Assembly: GCA_027923965.1 (NCBI GenBank)
Contig: AP026969.1
Coordinates: forward strand, 3,844,001 to 3,908,000
Reading direction: 5' to 3'
DNA: 64,000 bases
Origin: Comamonadaceae bacterium OS-1
GTDB taxonomy: Bacteria; Pseudomonadota; Gammaproteobacteria; Burkholderiales; Burkholderiaceae_C
Shown here: one piece after another, positions 1 through 8,157 of the stretch
How the letters are laid out: every line of letters begins with the position of its first letter
How positions within the stretch are numbered: position 1 is the stretch's first letter
Translations under genes and position numbers: made by a program
The notes under the pieces: generated by a model
The model's database searches: none
What the model saw: only the letters and a program-made list of their open reading frames with translations
Told to the model about the DNA's origin: nothing

Positions 1-4
1 TGAG

Positions 5-54
5 GCTCCCTGTGCTGATGGCAAGGGCGTGAGCAGCTATTAAATCCATAGTAG
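5..54 (+). repeat. Dispersed palindromic repeat, copy 1 (cut near window edge)
   Basis: Copy of the ~50-base repeat whose right half reads AGCAGCTAT-tAAA-ATAGTA. It ends directly at the stop codon of the YbaK-like gene on the opposite strand. The left arm carries the GTGCTGAT form. Confidence 0.7.
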
Positions 55-546
55 TCATACCACCACATCCACTACCGGCGCGCCCGTCAGCCGCGCCAGA
101 TCGTCGGGCGACAGCGCAAACACCGCGTGCGGATGCCCCGCAGCCGCCCAAATCTGTTCAAACCGGAACAGCTCGCGGTCGATCAAGGTGGCCGGCGGAT
201 GCGCGTGCGCCACGGGGGCCACGCCACCGATGCTGAAACCTGTACGGGCCTTCACAAACGCCGCATCGGCCCGCCCCACCGGCCCCACCAGCGCGGTAAC
301 TTTATGCTCGTCCACCCGACGGTCACCCGAGGTCACCACCAGCACCGCGGCACCGTCGGCTACACGGCGAAAAATAATGCTCTTGGCAATCTGCCCCACC
401 GCAATGCCCAGCGCATCGGCGGCCTGCTGGGCGGTACGGGCCGCGTCGTCCAACATGCGCGGCATCTCGGGGTGGCCCCGGGTTTGCAACAAGACCGCGA
501 CCCGTTGCACGCCTTCGGGCAGGGATGTCAGTTCAGCGCCGCACAT
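55..546 (-). CDS. YbaK/EbsC-family aminoacyl-tRNA deacylase-like protein
   Basis: A 163-residue single-domain protein of the YbaK/ProX editing superfamily, which hydrolyses mischarged aminoacyl-tRNA such as Cys-tRNA(Pro) in the cytoplasm. Family-typical stretches are visible: the AKSIIFR segment carrying the conserved lysine, then VLVVTSGDRRVDE, and a GFSIGGVAPVAH glycine-rich block. Length is normal for stand-alone YbaK-like proteins. An upstream TTG is possible, but the ATG at 546 shares one base with the TGA stop of the preceding ghrA gene (TGATG), so the two are probably translationally coupled. Substrate specificity cannot be read from the sequence. Confidence 0.9.
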   Translation of the reverse strand: MCGAELTSLPEGVQRVAVLLQTRGHPEMPRMLDDAARTAQQAADALGIAVGQIAKSIIFRRVADGAAVLVVTSGDRRVDEHKVTALVGPVGRADAAFVKARTGFSIGGVAPVAHAHPPATLIDRELFRFEQIWAAAGHPHAVFALSPDDLARLTGAPVVDVVV

Positions 547-1466
547 CAATAACCCCGCTCACGTTGCACCACGCCCGCCACCGGCTGGCCTTGTAGCAGC
601 GCCTGCAGCTTGGCGATGATCTGCGCCAGGCTTTCCCCTTCCAGGGTGCGCGCCGAAATATGCGGGGTGATGTGGATTTTCGGGTGGTCCCAAAAAGGGT
701 GCCCGGGCGGCAGAGGCTCGGTGCGGAACACGTCCAGCGCGGCCCCGGCCAGATGGCCACTGTCCAGCAGGGCCAGCAGGTCCGCGTCCACCAGGTGCGC
801 ACCGCGCGCCACGTTGATGACGTAGCCGCCGGACTGCAGGTGGGAGAGGCTGTGCCGGTTCAGGATGTTCTGCGTATCCAGCGTCAGCGGCAGCAGGCAG
901 ACCAGCACTTTGCTGGCCGCCAGAAAAGCCTCCAGTTGCTCTGCACCGGCAAAACACCGCACACCGTCCACCACCTTGGGCTGGCGGCTCCAGGCGTTGA
1001 CCGGGAATTCAAAGCCGCACAAAGCCTGCGCCACCCTGGTGCCCAGCACGCCCAGGCCCATCACCCCCACCGGGAAATCGCTGTGCACGGCCGGGAGCTG
1101 TTTGCGCCAGCGCCCGGCGCGGGCATCGGCCTCGTACGCGTCCAGCCCGCGAAAGTGCCGCAACACCGCGTGGCACACGTATTCGGCCATCTGCACGGCC
1201 ATGCCCGCGTCCTCCAGCCGCACCACCTGGGTCTGCGGCGGGATGCGCAGGCGCATCAGCGCATCCACGCCCGCACCCAGGTTAAACACCGCCCGCAGGC
1301 CCGGCTGCTCGTCAAAAAACGCCTGCGGCGGGGCCCAGGCGATGGCGAAATCCGCCGGGGCGTTACCAGGGCTCCAAAGGGCCACATCGGCCTCGGGCCA
1401 GACGGCGTGCAAGCCGTCGATCCAGAATTGCGCCGCGCCATCGGGGTTGTATAAAGCGATCCGCAT
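546..1466 (-). CDS. ghrA: Glyoxylate/hydroxypyruvate reductase A (D-2-hydroxyacid dehydrogenase)
   Basis: A 306-residue cytoplasmic NAD(P)H-dependent reductase that converts glyoxylate to glycolate and hydroxypyruvate to glycerate. The Rossmann motif GLGVLGTRVA, the catalytic arginine in VINVARG and the C-terminal histidine in ITPHIS are all present. The start at 1466 (MRIALYNPDG) was chosen over a 36-residue upstream extension because AAGGAAAC precedes it and family members begin this way. It is transcribed divergently from the VOC gene and overlaps the downstream ybaK-like gene by one base. Confidence 0.92.
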   Translation of the reverse strand: MRIALYNPDGAAQFWIDGLHAVWPEADVALWSPGNAPADFAIAWAPPQAFFDEQPGLRAVFNLGAGVDALMRLRIPPQTQVVRLEDAGMAVQMAEYVCHAVLRHFRGLDAYEADARAGRWRKQLPAVHSDFPVGVMGLGVLGTRVAQALCGFEFPVNAWSRQPKVVDGVRCFAGAEQLEAFLAASKVLVCLLPLTLDTQNILNRHSLSHLQSGGYVINVARGAHLVDADLLALLDSGHLAGAALDVFRTEPLPPGHPFWDHPKIHITPHISARTLEGESLAQIIAKLQALLQGQPVAGVVQRERGY

Positions 1467-1516
1467 CCAAGTTTCCTTTTGTTTCAGATTTGCCGCATAT
1501 TGTGTCCGTTGGCGTG

Positions 1517-1537
1517 TAGGCAAACTCCTAGAATTTG
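1517..1537. promoter_or_regulatory. Inverted repeat in the ghrA/VOC divergent intergenic region
   Basis: GGCAAA and TTTGCC arms of six bases are separated by nine bases, between two divergent genes. It could be an operator. No regulator gene lies beside it. Confidence 0.3.
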
Positions 1538-1563
1538 CCCTCCTATCTACAAAGGAGACATCC

Positions 1564-2334
1564 ATGACAAGCACCCCTTGCGAATTTGTTTGGTACGAAC
1601 TGATGACCAGCGATGGCCCCGCCGCCGAATCCTTCTACCAGGAAGTGGTGGGCTGGACGGTTAAGGATGCGGGTATGCCTGGCATGCGCTACGCCCTGGC
1701 ATCGGCGGGCGACACCCAGGTCGGTGGCATCATGACCCTGCCCGCCGAAGCCAAGGCGGCGGGTGCCCAACCCGGCTGGTGCGGCTACATCGCCGTACCC
1801 GATGTAGAGGCCTACGCCGCACGCATGGCGCAAGTGGGTGGAGCGGTGCATGTACCGGCCACCGACATTCCCAACGTGGGCCGGTTTGCCATGGTCTCCG
1901 ACCCACAGGGCGCCGTAGTCGCGTTGTTCAAGGGCCTGCCTGCCGAGCGCCCTGCCCCGCCGCCCGCAGGCACGCCCGGTACCTTCGGCTGGAGCGAGCT
2001 GCACGCGGTCGACGGCGTTGCCGCCTTTGCCTTGTATGCCGAGCTGTTTGGCTGGACCGCCGCCGAAGCCATGGACATGGGGCCCATGGGCGTGTACCAG
2101 CTATTTGCCGCCGGGGCCGCGCCCATTGGCGGCATGATGCGGCGCACCGACGGCGGCACCCGCGCCAGCTGGCTGTACTACATCCACGTGGAGCAGATCG
2201 ATGCCGCAGCCGACCGCGTACGTGCGCACGGCGGGCAAGTGCTCAATGGCCCGATGGAAGTGCCCGGCAATATGTGGATCGTGCAGTGCAGCGACCCGCA
2301 AGGCGCGCAGTTCGCGTTGCTCGGGACCCGTTGA
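1564..2334 (+). CDS. Tandem VOC (glyoxalase-fold) domain protein
   Basis: A 256-residue cytoplasmic protein with two vicinal-oxygen-chelate domains, about residues 5-125 and 135-255. Each starts with an aromatic/acidic stretch (FVWYELMTSD and FGWSELHA) and ends with a DPQGA.. strand. This arrangement matches the 27-kDa antigen Cfp30B-like family often annotated as glyoxalase/bleomycin resistance protein. The start is fixed by AAAGGAGA eight bases upstream. The substrate is unknown; such proteins may bind small metabolites or electrophiles. The gene is monocistronic and followed by a hairpin with a T-tract. Confidence 0.9.
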   Translation: MTSTPCEFVWYELMTSDGPAAESFYQEVVGWTVKDAGMPGMRYALASAGDTQVGGIMTLPAEAKAAGAQPGWCGYIAVPDVEAYAARMAQVGGAVHVPATDIPNVGRFAMVSDPQGAVVALFKGLPAERPAPPPAGTPGTFGWSELHAVDGVAAFALYAELFGWTAAEAMDMGPMGVYQLFAAGAAPIGGMMRRTDGGTRASWLYYIHVEQIDAAADRVRAHGGQVLNGPMEVPGNMWIVQCSDPQGAQFALLGTR

Positions 2335-2337
2335 AAC

Positions 2338-2394
2338 ACTACTGTTTATATAGCTGCTCACGCTTATCCAATAAGCGCTAGCAGCCTTTTTTTC
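2338..2394 (-). repeat. Dispersed palindromic repeat, copy 2
   Basis: Reverse-orientation copy (AGCTGCTcacGCTTA .. TAAGCgctAGCAGC). It lies between the VOC stop codon and the convergent DUF4126 stop codon and is followed on the plus strand by seven T residues. Confidence 0.8.
2352..2394 (+). terminator. Probable intrinsic terminator of the VOC gene, formed by repeat copy 2
   Basis: GCTGCT/AGCAGC and GCTTA/TAAGC arms are followed immediately by CTTTTTTTCTT, 18 bases after the VOC stop codon. This copy of the repeat appears to have been recruited as a rho-independent terminator. Confidence 0.6.
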
Positions 2395-3072
2395 TTAAAT
2401 TGCCCAGCCCCGCACCCGCTGTACCTGGGCCTTCAGGAAAGACCACAGCAGCACCAGCAACCAGATGCTGAGCGCCAGCACCACTGCCAGCACCACGCCG
2501 AAGCTGACCGGGTAGTGGGCCGCCAGCCACAGCGCGCCCATGCTCATGCCGTCTTCCAGAAAACTCAGGGCGATGTTGGAGAAAGGCTCGGGCGAGGTGT
2601 TCACGGCCGCCCGCGTAGCGGCCTTGGTGGCGAACGAAGTGGCGGCCAGCGAACCACCCAGCAAGGCGGCCACTGCGCCCATCACACCACTGTCAGCCCC
2701 GAACACGGCGGCGGCCAGGGCCGCCCCGGCGGGGATCCGGACCACCGAATGCAACACGTCCCACACCGTGTCCAGCCCCGGAATCTTGTCGGCAAAAAAC
2801 TCCACAAACAGCATCGCCCCGCTGGCGGCCAGCATGGCCGGGTGCTGCAGCACATGCAAACCCGCTGGCAGCGTCCACCAGCCCAGCGCCCCGGTCAGCC
2901 CGGTGACAAACACCACGGCGTAGAGCCGGATGCCGCTGGCCCAGCCCAGCGCGGCAGCCAGGGCCAGCAGGGCAGGCATGTCCAGGTGCGCGCTGCCCTG
3001 GGCCAGCGCGTCTGCCGCGGTACGGGCACCGCCGTAGCCCAAGGCTTGCAACCAGGTCAGGAAGCCGTCCAT
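2395..3072 (-). CDS. DUF4126 family membrane protein
   Basis: A 225-residue polytopic inner-membrane protein. It resembles DUF4126 proteins, with the typical GWASGIRLYAVVFVTGL segment near residue 45 and a PGLDTVWDVLHSVVRIP stretch between helices. About five hydrophobic segments are visible, with the last (VVLAVVLALSIWLLVLLW) close to a short basic C-terminus. The function of the family is unknown. The gene starts 12 bases after the stop of the upstream 351-residue secreted protein and probably shares its transcript. Confidence 0.85.
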   Translation of the reverse strand: MDGFLTWLQALGYGGARTAADALAQGSAHLDMPALLALAAALGWASGIRLYAVVFVTGLTGALGWWTLPAGLHVLQHPAMLAASGAMLFVEFFADKIPGLDTVWDVLHSVVRIPAGAALAAAVFGADSGVMGAVAALLGGSLAATSFATKAATRAAVNTSPEPFSNIALSFLEDGMSMGALWLAAHYPVSFGVVLAVVLALSIWLLVLLWSFLKAQVQRVRGWAI

Positions 3073-3084
3073 GGCGCGGTACCG

Positions 3085-4140
3085 TCAAGGGGCCGAAGCA
3101 TCTGCCGGTTTCACCCACACCACCAGGTTGTCCACCGCGTACAACTGGCACGGGCTGGTACTGATGCGGCGGCAGCGGGCCAGGGCCCGGTCGGACGGGT
3201 CGGTGGGCTCCGTGGGGTCGGCCGGGTCCAGTCCGGCGGTGGCAATCACCTTTTCCGACGAGAACGCAAATGCGCGCGGCAACGGCAGGTTCAGCCACTG
3301 GCGGTAGATCTTGCGCACGGTTTCGGTTTTGAACGGCAGCGCATTGATGTCGTCCACCTTGGCAAAGCCGGACGCGGTGTACGGCACGATCACCGGCGTC
3401 GACCCGGGCAAGACCGGCAGCACGGCGGCGGTGTCAACCACCGTTTCGGCAGACAAAGGCGGCAGCGCGGGCAGTTTGGCACTGGTGTCGCGCTTTTCCA
3501 TCAGGTTGCGCAGCGCGTCGGGCAATTGTTTGGCCCAGGCCAGCATGGCCTCGTCGTTGTCCATCGACTGGGCGGGTACAAACACCCGGATACGGCCATA
3601 GTCGTTGCGCGAATACTTGGTGTAGACCACCTCGTACACCGGGCCGGGCAGGCGCACCGAGCTGGCCTGCACCCACTGCTGGGCCTGGGCGTAGAAGTCG
3701 GCCTGCACGCCCAGCAAATGGCCGGTGCGCTTGAAGATCTGCAGGCACTCGGGCATGTCCATAGTGCTGCCAAAGTCATCGCTGTACTGCGGGTTGCGGG
3801 CGGTGCATCGCTCGGCCTTCCAATCGGCGGCCAGGGTGGTGCGCGAGGGCAGCTCCAGCACGATGCCGCCACGCATACGGCCGTTTTGCACATCCATGGC
3901 GTAGGCCGCGTACACCGGCGAACGCGGTGGCGGGCCCAGTGAGGTGCTCCACTGGGCCTGGGCGATGTAGGTCCACTGGCCTTCGGGCAGCGCCAGGCTG
4001 CGCGGGCCGATGCTGATCTGCTGGTCCAGAATGGCCTTGGCAGGCGGGTTGCCGGGGATTTCAAGGGCCAGCGCACAGGGAACCAGCGCGGCCAGCCCGA
4101 GTGCCAGGCACAGATGCTGGATGGAAAGAACGGTCTTCAT
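3085..4140 (-). CDS. Secreted protein of unknown function with C-terminal cysteine module
   Basis: A 351-residue protein with a clear Sec signal peptide (hydrophobic core LCLALGLAALV, cleavage probably after CALA near residue 26). No enzymatic family was recognised. The last ~30 residues (ALARC..PCQLYAVDNLVVW) closely match the C-terminus of the adjacent secreted hydrolase, which suggests a shared disulphide-bonded module. The start at 4140 places the signal peptide at the N-terminus; an in-frame start 19 codons upstream would bury it. The protein is likely periplasmic or secreted. Confidence 0.75.
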   Translation of the reverse strand: MKTVLSIQHLCLALGLAALVPCALALEIPGNPPAKAILDQQISIGPRSLALPEGQWTYIAQAQWSTSLGPPPRSPVYAAYAMDVQNGRMRGGIVLELPSRTTLAADWKAERCTARNPQYSDDFGSTMDMPECLQIFKRTGHLLGVQADFYAQAQQWVQASSVRLPGPVYEVVYTKYSRNDYGRIRVFVPAQSMDNDEAMLAWAKQLPDALRNLMEKRDTSAKLPALPPLSAETVVDTAAVLPVLPGSTPVIVPYTASGFAKVDDINALPFKTETVRKIYRQWLNLPLPRAFAFSSEKVIATAGLDPADPTEPTDPSDRALARCRRISTSPCQLYAVDNLVVWVKPADASAP

Positions 4141-4241
4141 GGTGTCTCTTTGGCTTATAAGAATAAGTACGGTGTTTCTGCACACCGACGGCGGCACAGA
4201 TGGCTGTACCCCCTGATGCTAAGGGAAGTGCGCCCCTGCGG

Positions 4242-5417
4242 TTACGGCGAGGTGCCAGGAACAGAGGCCGCCGGGTTCGTCCAGACCACCGCATCGTCCA
4301 CCGCGTAGAGCTTGCAACTGTTGTCCTTGGCCGAACCGTTGCACCGCTCCAGCGCGATCTGCATGGCATCGGCGCGGGCCGTGCTGTAGGCCCAGGCACC
4401 TCCCGTGGCAGAGATGGCATAGGCCTTGGGAGAGTCGGCTGCACCGTAGGCCAGAAAGCCTTGTCGCCCATTTTCCTTGCTGCGCGGAATGGCTTTTTCG
4501 TCGCTGATGCTGGCAAAGTCGGTGGCAGGTGGCGGTGGGGTCTTGTGGCCGACGCGGGGCAGACGGGTCAGCACGGTGTGGGGCAGCCCCAGTTCGGCCA
4601 GAAACGCGTCCACCTCGGGCACCCAGATGGGCAGGCCTGCCGTCCCGCCAAACATGCCGTGCGCGTCGCTGCCGAAATTGCCAAACGCCACCAGCCGCGC
4701 CTTGCCGCCACCCTCCAGATAGCCCTGGTACATATCCTTGTACAGCGCCGGGCTCCAGTACGAGTCGTTGTCGCCATAAAACCAGAGCGAGGGCACGGTG
4801 GTTTGTGCGGCATAGCTTTTGAACGCACGCACCAGGTTGGACGGCCAGCCCGCGCAATCGTCTTGCCGCAAGCCCCCGGCAAAGTTCACCAGACCCTTGA
4901 CTCCAGGCGACGGGAGCGTGCCAAAGGCCAGCGTGGTCAGCCCGCCGTGCGACTGGCCCACCACCAGTACCCGGCTGGTGTCGGCATCGGGCACGGTTTT
5001 CAGGTAGGCCAGCACCGCGGTCACGTCTTCGGCCTGCACCCGGCCATTGCTTTCCACATTGCAGCCGCCGCCAATGTAGGAGCCGCCGGACTTGGAAAAG
5101 CCCTGCCGCATCGGCACCGCCACCAGGTATCCGCGCTGCACAAACTCGCGCACCGCGGCCTCATACCGGGCGCGCGGCTGGAACTTGGTGTTGCCGGGCG
5201 ATTTGCCGTGGTTGATGATGACCACCGGGAACGGCCCCGCGCCGGGCGGACGGAAAAAGGTGGTTTCCAGCTCGATGGTGAACAGGCCCGCCTTCTTCAC
5301 CATCTGCACCTCTTCGCGCAGGGCCGTGTTCAGCGGTGGCTCGGTCTGGGCACGGGCAGCGCTGCCCCACAGGCACAGGGCCGCCAGGGCCCACGGCAGA
5401 AATTTCGCGTTGGTCAT
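4242..5417 (-). CDS. Secreted alpha/beta-hydrolase (dienelactone-hydrolase/acetylxylan-esterase-like) with C-terminal cysteine module
   Basis: A 391-residue protein with a signal peptide (MTNAKFLPWALAALCLWGSAARA, cleavage near residue 24) and an alpha/beta-hydrolase fold. The nucleophile elbow GQSHGG and a candidate catalytic histidine in DAHGMFG are visible. An oxyanion-type VVIINHGKSP stretch lies near residue 68. The C-terminal ~40 residues carry ALERC..SCKLYAVDDAVVW, shared with the next gene product. The natural ester or lactone substrate is unknown. The ATG overlaps the vapC stop codon (ATGA), an unusual coupling of a secreted hydrolase to a toxin gene. Confidence 0.85.
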   Translation of the reverse strand: MTNAKFLPWALAALCLWGSAARAQTEPPLNTALREEVQMVKKAGLFTIELETTFFRPPGAGPFPVVIINHGKSPGNTKFQPRARYEAAVREFVQRGYLVAVPMRQGFSKSGGSYIGGGCNVESNGRVQAEDVTAVLAYLKTVPDADTSRVLVVGQSHGGLTTLAFGTLPSPGVKGLVNFAGGLRQDDCAGWPSNLVRAFKSYAAQTTVPSLWFYGDNDSYWSPALYKDMYQGYLEGGGKARLVAFGNFGSDAHGMFGGTAGLPIWVPEVDAFLAELGLPHTVLTRLPRVGHKTPPPPATDFASISDEKAIPRSKENGRQGFLAYGAADSPKAYAISATGGAWAYSTARADAMQIALERCNGSAKDNSCKLYAVDDAVVWTNPAASVPGTSP

Positions 5418-5812
5418 TGAAATCCCCGTAAACCCATGAACGCCACCATCCCGTCATAGTCGCGGTCGTTCTGGATCAGATCGCAGTCGTTATGAATGCA
5501 CCAGGCCCCCACCAGCAGGTCGATGGGGCTGCGCACGGTAAGGCCTTTCTGGCGCAGTCCGCGGTAGATGTCGGCCGCTGCATGGGCAATGGCTTCGCCA
5601 CCGGCGGTGACTACCGGCAAGGCGGCCAGGGCCTGCCTGGCCAGCCGCAGCTCCTGCGGGTGGCGAAAGCCGCGCAGCACCTCCATCAGCACCACGTCCA
5701 GCAGCACCAGCTCGTGCGAGCTGTCGCCCAGCACGGTGTCCAGCGCCTCGGTATGCGGGGTGGCCGTGCCTTTGAAGTAGTCGATCCAGATGCTGGAGTC
5801 GGCGGTGATCAC
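5414..5812 (-). CDS. vapC: VapC-type PIN-domain toxin
   Basis: A 132-residue PIN-domain ribonuclease, predicted toxin of a type II toxin-antitoxin pair. The conserved acidic residues lie in ADSSIWIDYF (N-terminus), VVLMEVLRG, SPIDLLVGAWC and the C-terminal NDRDYD. The GTG at 5812 was chosen because it overlaps the vapB stop codon as GTGA and puts the first acidic residue at the normal position; a longer frame upstream would run through vapB. The stop overlaps the start of the secreted hydrolase gene by four bases. Confidence 0.88.
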   Translation of the reverse strand: MITADSSIWIDYFKGTATPHTEALDTVLGDSSHELVLLDVVLMEVLRGFRHPQELRLARQALAALPVVTAGGEAIAHAAADIYRGLRQKGLTVRSPIDLLVGAWCIHNDCDLIQNDRDYDGMVAFMGLRGFQ

Positions 5813-6048
5813 AGCGGCTTGCCGCCCCATGCGGGGCGGGGTTCTTGCACGCTGTGGCCGTCGCTGGTGCTCCAGTCGCCGTCCAGGCTCCACTGCAGCT
5901 TGCCGCGCAGGGCGCGCAGGTTTTGGTACGCAGCGCGGCGGGCCAGCAGGCGCAGACCTTCTTCCACCGCGTCGCGCTTGGTTTTGAAGCCCCCGGCCTG
6001 CATGGCGGCATCCATCAGCTGGTCGTCGATGACGATGTTGGTGCGCAT
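5809..6048 (-). CDS. vapB: VapB-type antitoxin
   Basis: A 79-residue antitoxin. Its N-terminal half (MRTNIVIDDQLMDAAMQAGG.. then TKRDAVEEGLRLL) matches the ribbon-helix-helix-like VapB family that pairs with PIN toxins. The C-terminal tail (DGDWSTSDGHSVQ..) would wrap VapC. It overlaps vapC by four bases. An AT-rich near-palindrome directly upstream is the likely autoregulatory operator. Confidence 0.88.
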   Translation of the reverse strand: MRTNIVIDDQLMDAAMQAGGFKTKRDAVEEGLRLLARRAAYQNLRALRGKLQWSLDGDWSTSDGHSVQEPRPAWGGKPL

Positions 6049-6060
6049 AAAACGCCCTCG

Positions 6061-6088
6061 TGTGTATTGATTTTAAAAATTATACACA
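6061..6088. promoter_or_regulatory. vapBC operator/promoter candidate
   Basis: TGTGTAT and ATACACA, perfect seven-base inverted arms with a 14-base AT-rich spacer, sit 12 bases upstream of the vapB start. On the minus strand the region contains TATAAT, a good -10 element. The palindrome overlapping a promoter fits conditional autorepression by a VapB-VapC complex. Confidence 0.5.
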
Positions 6089-6146
6089 TTGAGCGCAAAA
6101 AAGCGATGGGGCGGATCGCTCCGCCCCATCACCGGACTCCGGCTGC

Positions 6147-7325
6147 TTACGCAGCAGCAACCATCTGCTTCACCAGCGCCATGCGCTTGCTGGTGTGCGG
6201 GCCGGTGAGCACAAAGCCGTGCGCCCGCTCGGGTGCGTCGGCCGGGGCAAACCACCATTCGCCCAAGGTCTGTTCCACCCATGCACCCAGATAACCGGGT
6301 GCGGGCGGGTGCGCCACGATGGGCAGGGCCGGGGTTTTGATGGCCACCGGCATGGCGGCAAATTCCAGCGTGGCCGCCGTGCCGCACAGATTCGCCGCCA
6401 GCACCTTGGCCGCGGCCATGATGGGCATCACGTAGGGCAAGGTGCGGCCGGTGGGCGCGCCGGGGCTGGCCGCGCTGGCGTACTGCGCGCCGTCGCCCAG
6501 CGACCACACGTGGGGGGCACTGGTTTGCAGCTGGCGGTTCACCACCATGCCGCGCTCGCAGGCGATGCCTGCGGCCTGGGCCAGCATGGTGTCGGCGCGC
6601 AGGCCAATGGCGCTGAGCACGATGTCGGCGGCGATGGTCTGGCCGTTGGCCAGCGTGAGCGACAGCGCACCGGCCTGCGGCTCCACCGCTTGCACGGTGG
6701 TGCCCAGGTGCCACTGCACCGACAGGCCCGCCAACGCCGCCTGCAACTGGACGCTGGCGGCGGGTGGCAGCAAGGCGGCCAGGGGCCGGTCTGCAGGATC
6801 GACCACCGCCACGGCATAGCCTGCACCGGCCAGGTCGTTGGCAAATTCGCAGCCGATCAGGCCCGCGCCCATGATGGCCACGCGCGCGCCATCACCCAAG
6901 GCAGTCAGGTGCTGGTGGAACACGCCGAAGTCGGCCAGCGAATTGACCGACAGCACCTCGCCCGCCGCCGCGCCCGCCAGCGGCACGCGGATGGGCTGCG
7001 CGCCGGTGGCCAGCACCAGGTCGCGGTAGCCCAGCGGGCCGGTGCTGGTGTGCACCACCTGAGCGGCGGTGTCGATGGCGGTGACCTGGGTATGCGACAA
7101 CAGGGTGACGCCCAAAGTCTGCGCAATGGTGGCCGCCGGGGTGGTCACCAGCTGCGCCGGGCCGCGCTTCTGGCCAAACGCGTTGGACAGCGTGGGCTTG
7201 GCGTAGAAGTCGCCCGCGTCGGAGGTGACCAGGGTGATGGGCGTGGTGGTGTCGAGCTTGCGGAACTCGCGCACCGTTTGCCAACCGGCCAGGCCCGCGC
7301 CAATGATGAGGAGAGGATGGTTCAT
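6147..7325 (-). CDS. Rubredoxin reductase (FAD/NAD(P)-dependent)
   Basis: A 392-residue flavoprotein of the pyridine nucleotide-disulphide oxidoreductase superfamily. It has an N-terminal FAD-binding IIGAGLAGW motif, a second Rossmann motif IMGAGLIGCEFA near residue 150 for NAD(P)H, and the FAD-contacting VWSLGDGAQYA near residue 275. The rubredoxin gene ends nine bases upstream, which supports NAD(P)H:rubredoxin reductase activity. The family donates electrons to rubredoxin for peroxide or oxygen detoxification (rubrerythrin) or for alkane hydroxylase. The nearby rubrerythrin favours the former here. Confidence 0.88.
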   Translation of the reverse strand: MNHPLLIIGAGLAGWQTVREFRKLDTTTPITLVTSDAGDFYAKPTLSNAFGQKRGPAQLVTTPAATIAQTLGVTLLSHTQVTAIDTAAQVVHTSTGPLGYRDLVLATGAQPIRVPLAGAAAGEVLSVNSLADFGVFHQHLTALGDGARVAIMGAGLIGCEFANDLAGAGYAVAVVDPADRPLAALLPPAASVQLQAALAGLSVQWHLGTTVQAVEPQAGALSLTLANGQTIAADIVLSAIGLRADTMLAQAAGIACERGMVVNRQLQTSAPHVWSLGDGAQYASAASPGAPTGRTLPYVMPIMAAAKVLAANLCGTAATLEFAAMPVAIKTPALPIVAHPPAPGYLGAWVEQTLGEWWFAPADAPERAHGFVLTGPHTSKRMALVKQMVAAA

Positions 7326-7334
7326 GCAGGAATT

Positions 7335-7499
7335 TTAGATTTCGACGGGCTCGAAGTCGGCCTTGGCCACGCCGCAGTCGGGGCATTCCCAGCTGGCGGG
7401 TACGTCGGCCCACAGGGTGCCCGCGGCGATGCCGTCTTCGGGGCGGCCCGCGGCCTCGTCGTACACAAAGCCGCAAACGATACAGATATAGGTTTTCAT
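7335..7499 (-). CDS. Rubredoxin
   Basis: A 54-residue iron protein. Two CxxC-type knuckles are visible, CIVCG (residues 6-10) and CPDCG (residues 39-43), which coordinate one Fe. FVYDEAAG and DVPASWECP are standard rubredoxin sequence. It transfers single electrons in the cytoplasm from the reductase encoded next to it, probably to the rubrerythrin encoded just upstream. AAGGAACCACG precedes the ATG. Confidence 0.93.
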   Translation of the reverse strand: MKTYICIVCGFVYDEAAGRPEDGIAAGTLWADVPASWECPDCGVAKADFEPVEI

Positions 7500-7528
7500 C
7501 GTGGTTCCTTCAATTTATGTAAAAAATG

Positions 7529-7576
7529 CCTCTAGCGCTTATTCAATGAGCGTGAGCAGCTATTAAAAACGTAGTA
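7529..7576 (+). repeat. Dispersed palindromic repeat, copy 3
   Basis: CTAGCGCTTATTC..GAGCGTGAGCAGC followed by TATTAAA and GTAGTA. It lies between the rubrerythrin and rubredoxin genes and ends at the rubrerythrin stop codon. Confidence 0.8.
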
Positions 7577-7577
7577 A

Positions 7578-8069
7578 TTATGCCGTGGCGACCAAGCTGT
7601 CCAAATGGGCTTGGTAGTGGTTGGCGTGGCGCTCTTCCACCTTGGCCAGGGCGGCAAAGCGTTTTTGGGCCTTGGCCAGGGTGGCGACGAACTGGGCGGC
7701 GTGGACCTTGGATTCCTCGATCTGCTCGTCCATCTCGGCCACGGCGGCGGCATTGCCCTCGGCTTCGGCGGTGGCGCGGAAGCCGGGGTACATCTCGGTG
7801 TACTCGTAGGTTTCGCCGTCGATGGCGATCTGCAGCGCCTTGGCCGGGGTCATGCTGGCCTTGGGGTAGAGCAGGTCCAGGTGGCCGAAGGCATGCATCA
7901 CCTCCTGGTCGGCGGTGGCTTCAAACACCTTGGCGGTGGCCTCGTCGCCCGCTTCCCGCGCCAGCTTGGCGAAGTAGCGGTACTTGATGTGGGCCATGGA
8001 CTCTCCCGCGAAGGCCGATTCGAGGTTGGCGAGGGTTTTGATTTCGGGGCGTTGGCTGGCGACGGACAT
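7578..8069 (-). CDS. Rubrerythrin-family diiron protein without a rubredoxin domain
   Basis: A 163-residue ferritin-like four-helix protein. The diiron ligands are seen as glutamates and histidine in ESAFAGESMAHIKY, ATADQEVMHAFGH, ETYEYTEMYPGF and AEMDEQIEESKVHA. The C-terminal CxxC rubredoxin domain of classical rubrerythrin is missing; a separate rubredoxin gene follows instead. Rubrerythrins reduce hydrogen peroxide. The start at 8069 has AGGAG upstream; an in-frame extension to 8261 has no family similarity. It probably heads a transcript with rubredoxin and its reductase. Confidence 0.92.
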   Translation of the reverse strand: MSVASQRPEIKTLANLESAFAGESMAHIKYRYFAKLAREAGDEATAKVFEATADQEVMHAFGHLDLLYPKASMTPAKALQIAIDGETYEYTEMYPGFRATAEAEGNAAAVAEMDEQIEESKVHAAQFVATLAKAQKRFAALAKVEERHANHYQAHLDSLVATA

Positions 8070-8157
8070 GGTGGGCTCCTGTGGGGGTTGGTCGTTGTGA
8101 ACAGGGGCAATCTTACGGCGAATAGATTTACAAAACCAATTAAGAAAAATTAATCGA

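Noticed and set aside
2515..3942. Long plus-strand frames (2515-3942, 4200-5420, 6195-7535 and similar) opposite minus-strand genes
   Set aside because: All are antisense to genes with recognisable motifs and show H/Q/G-rich shadow composition.
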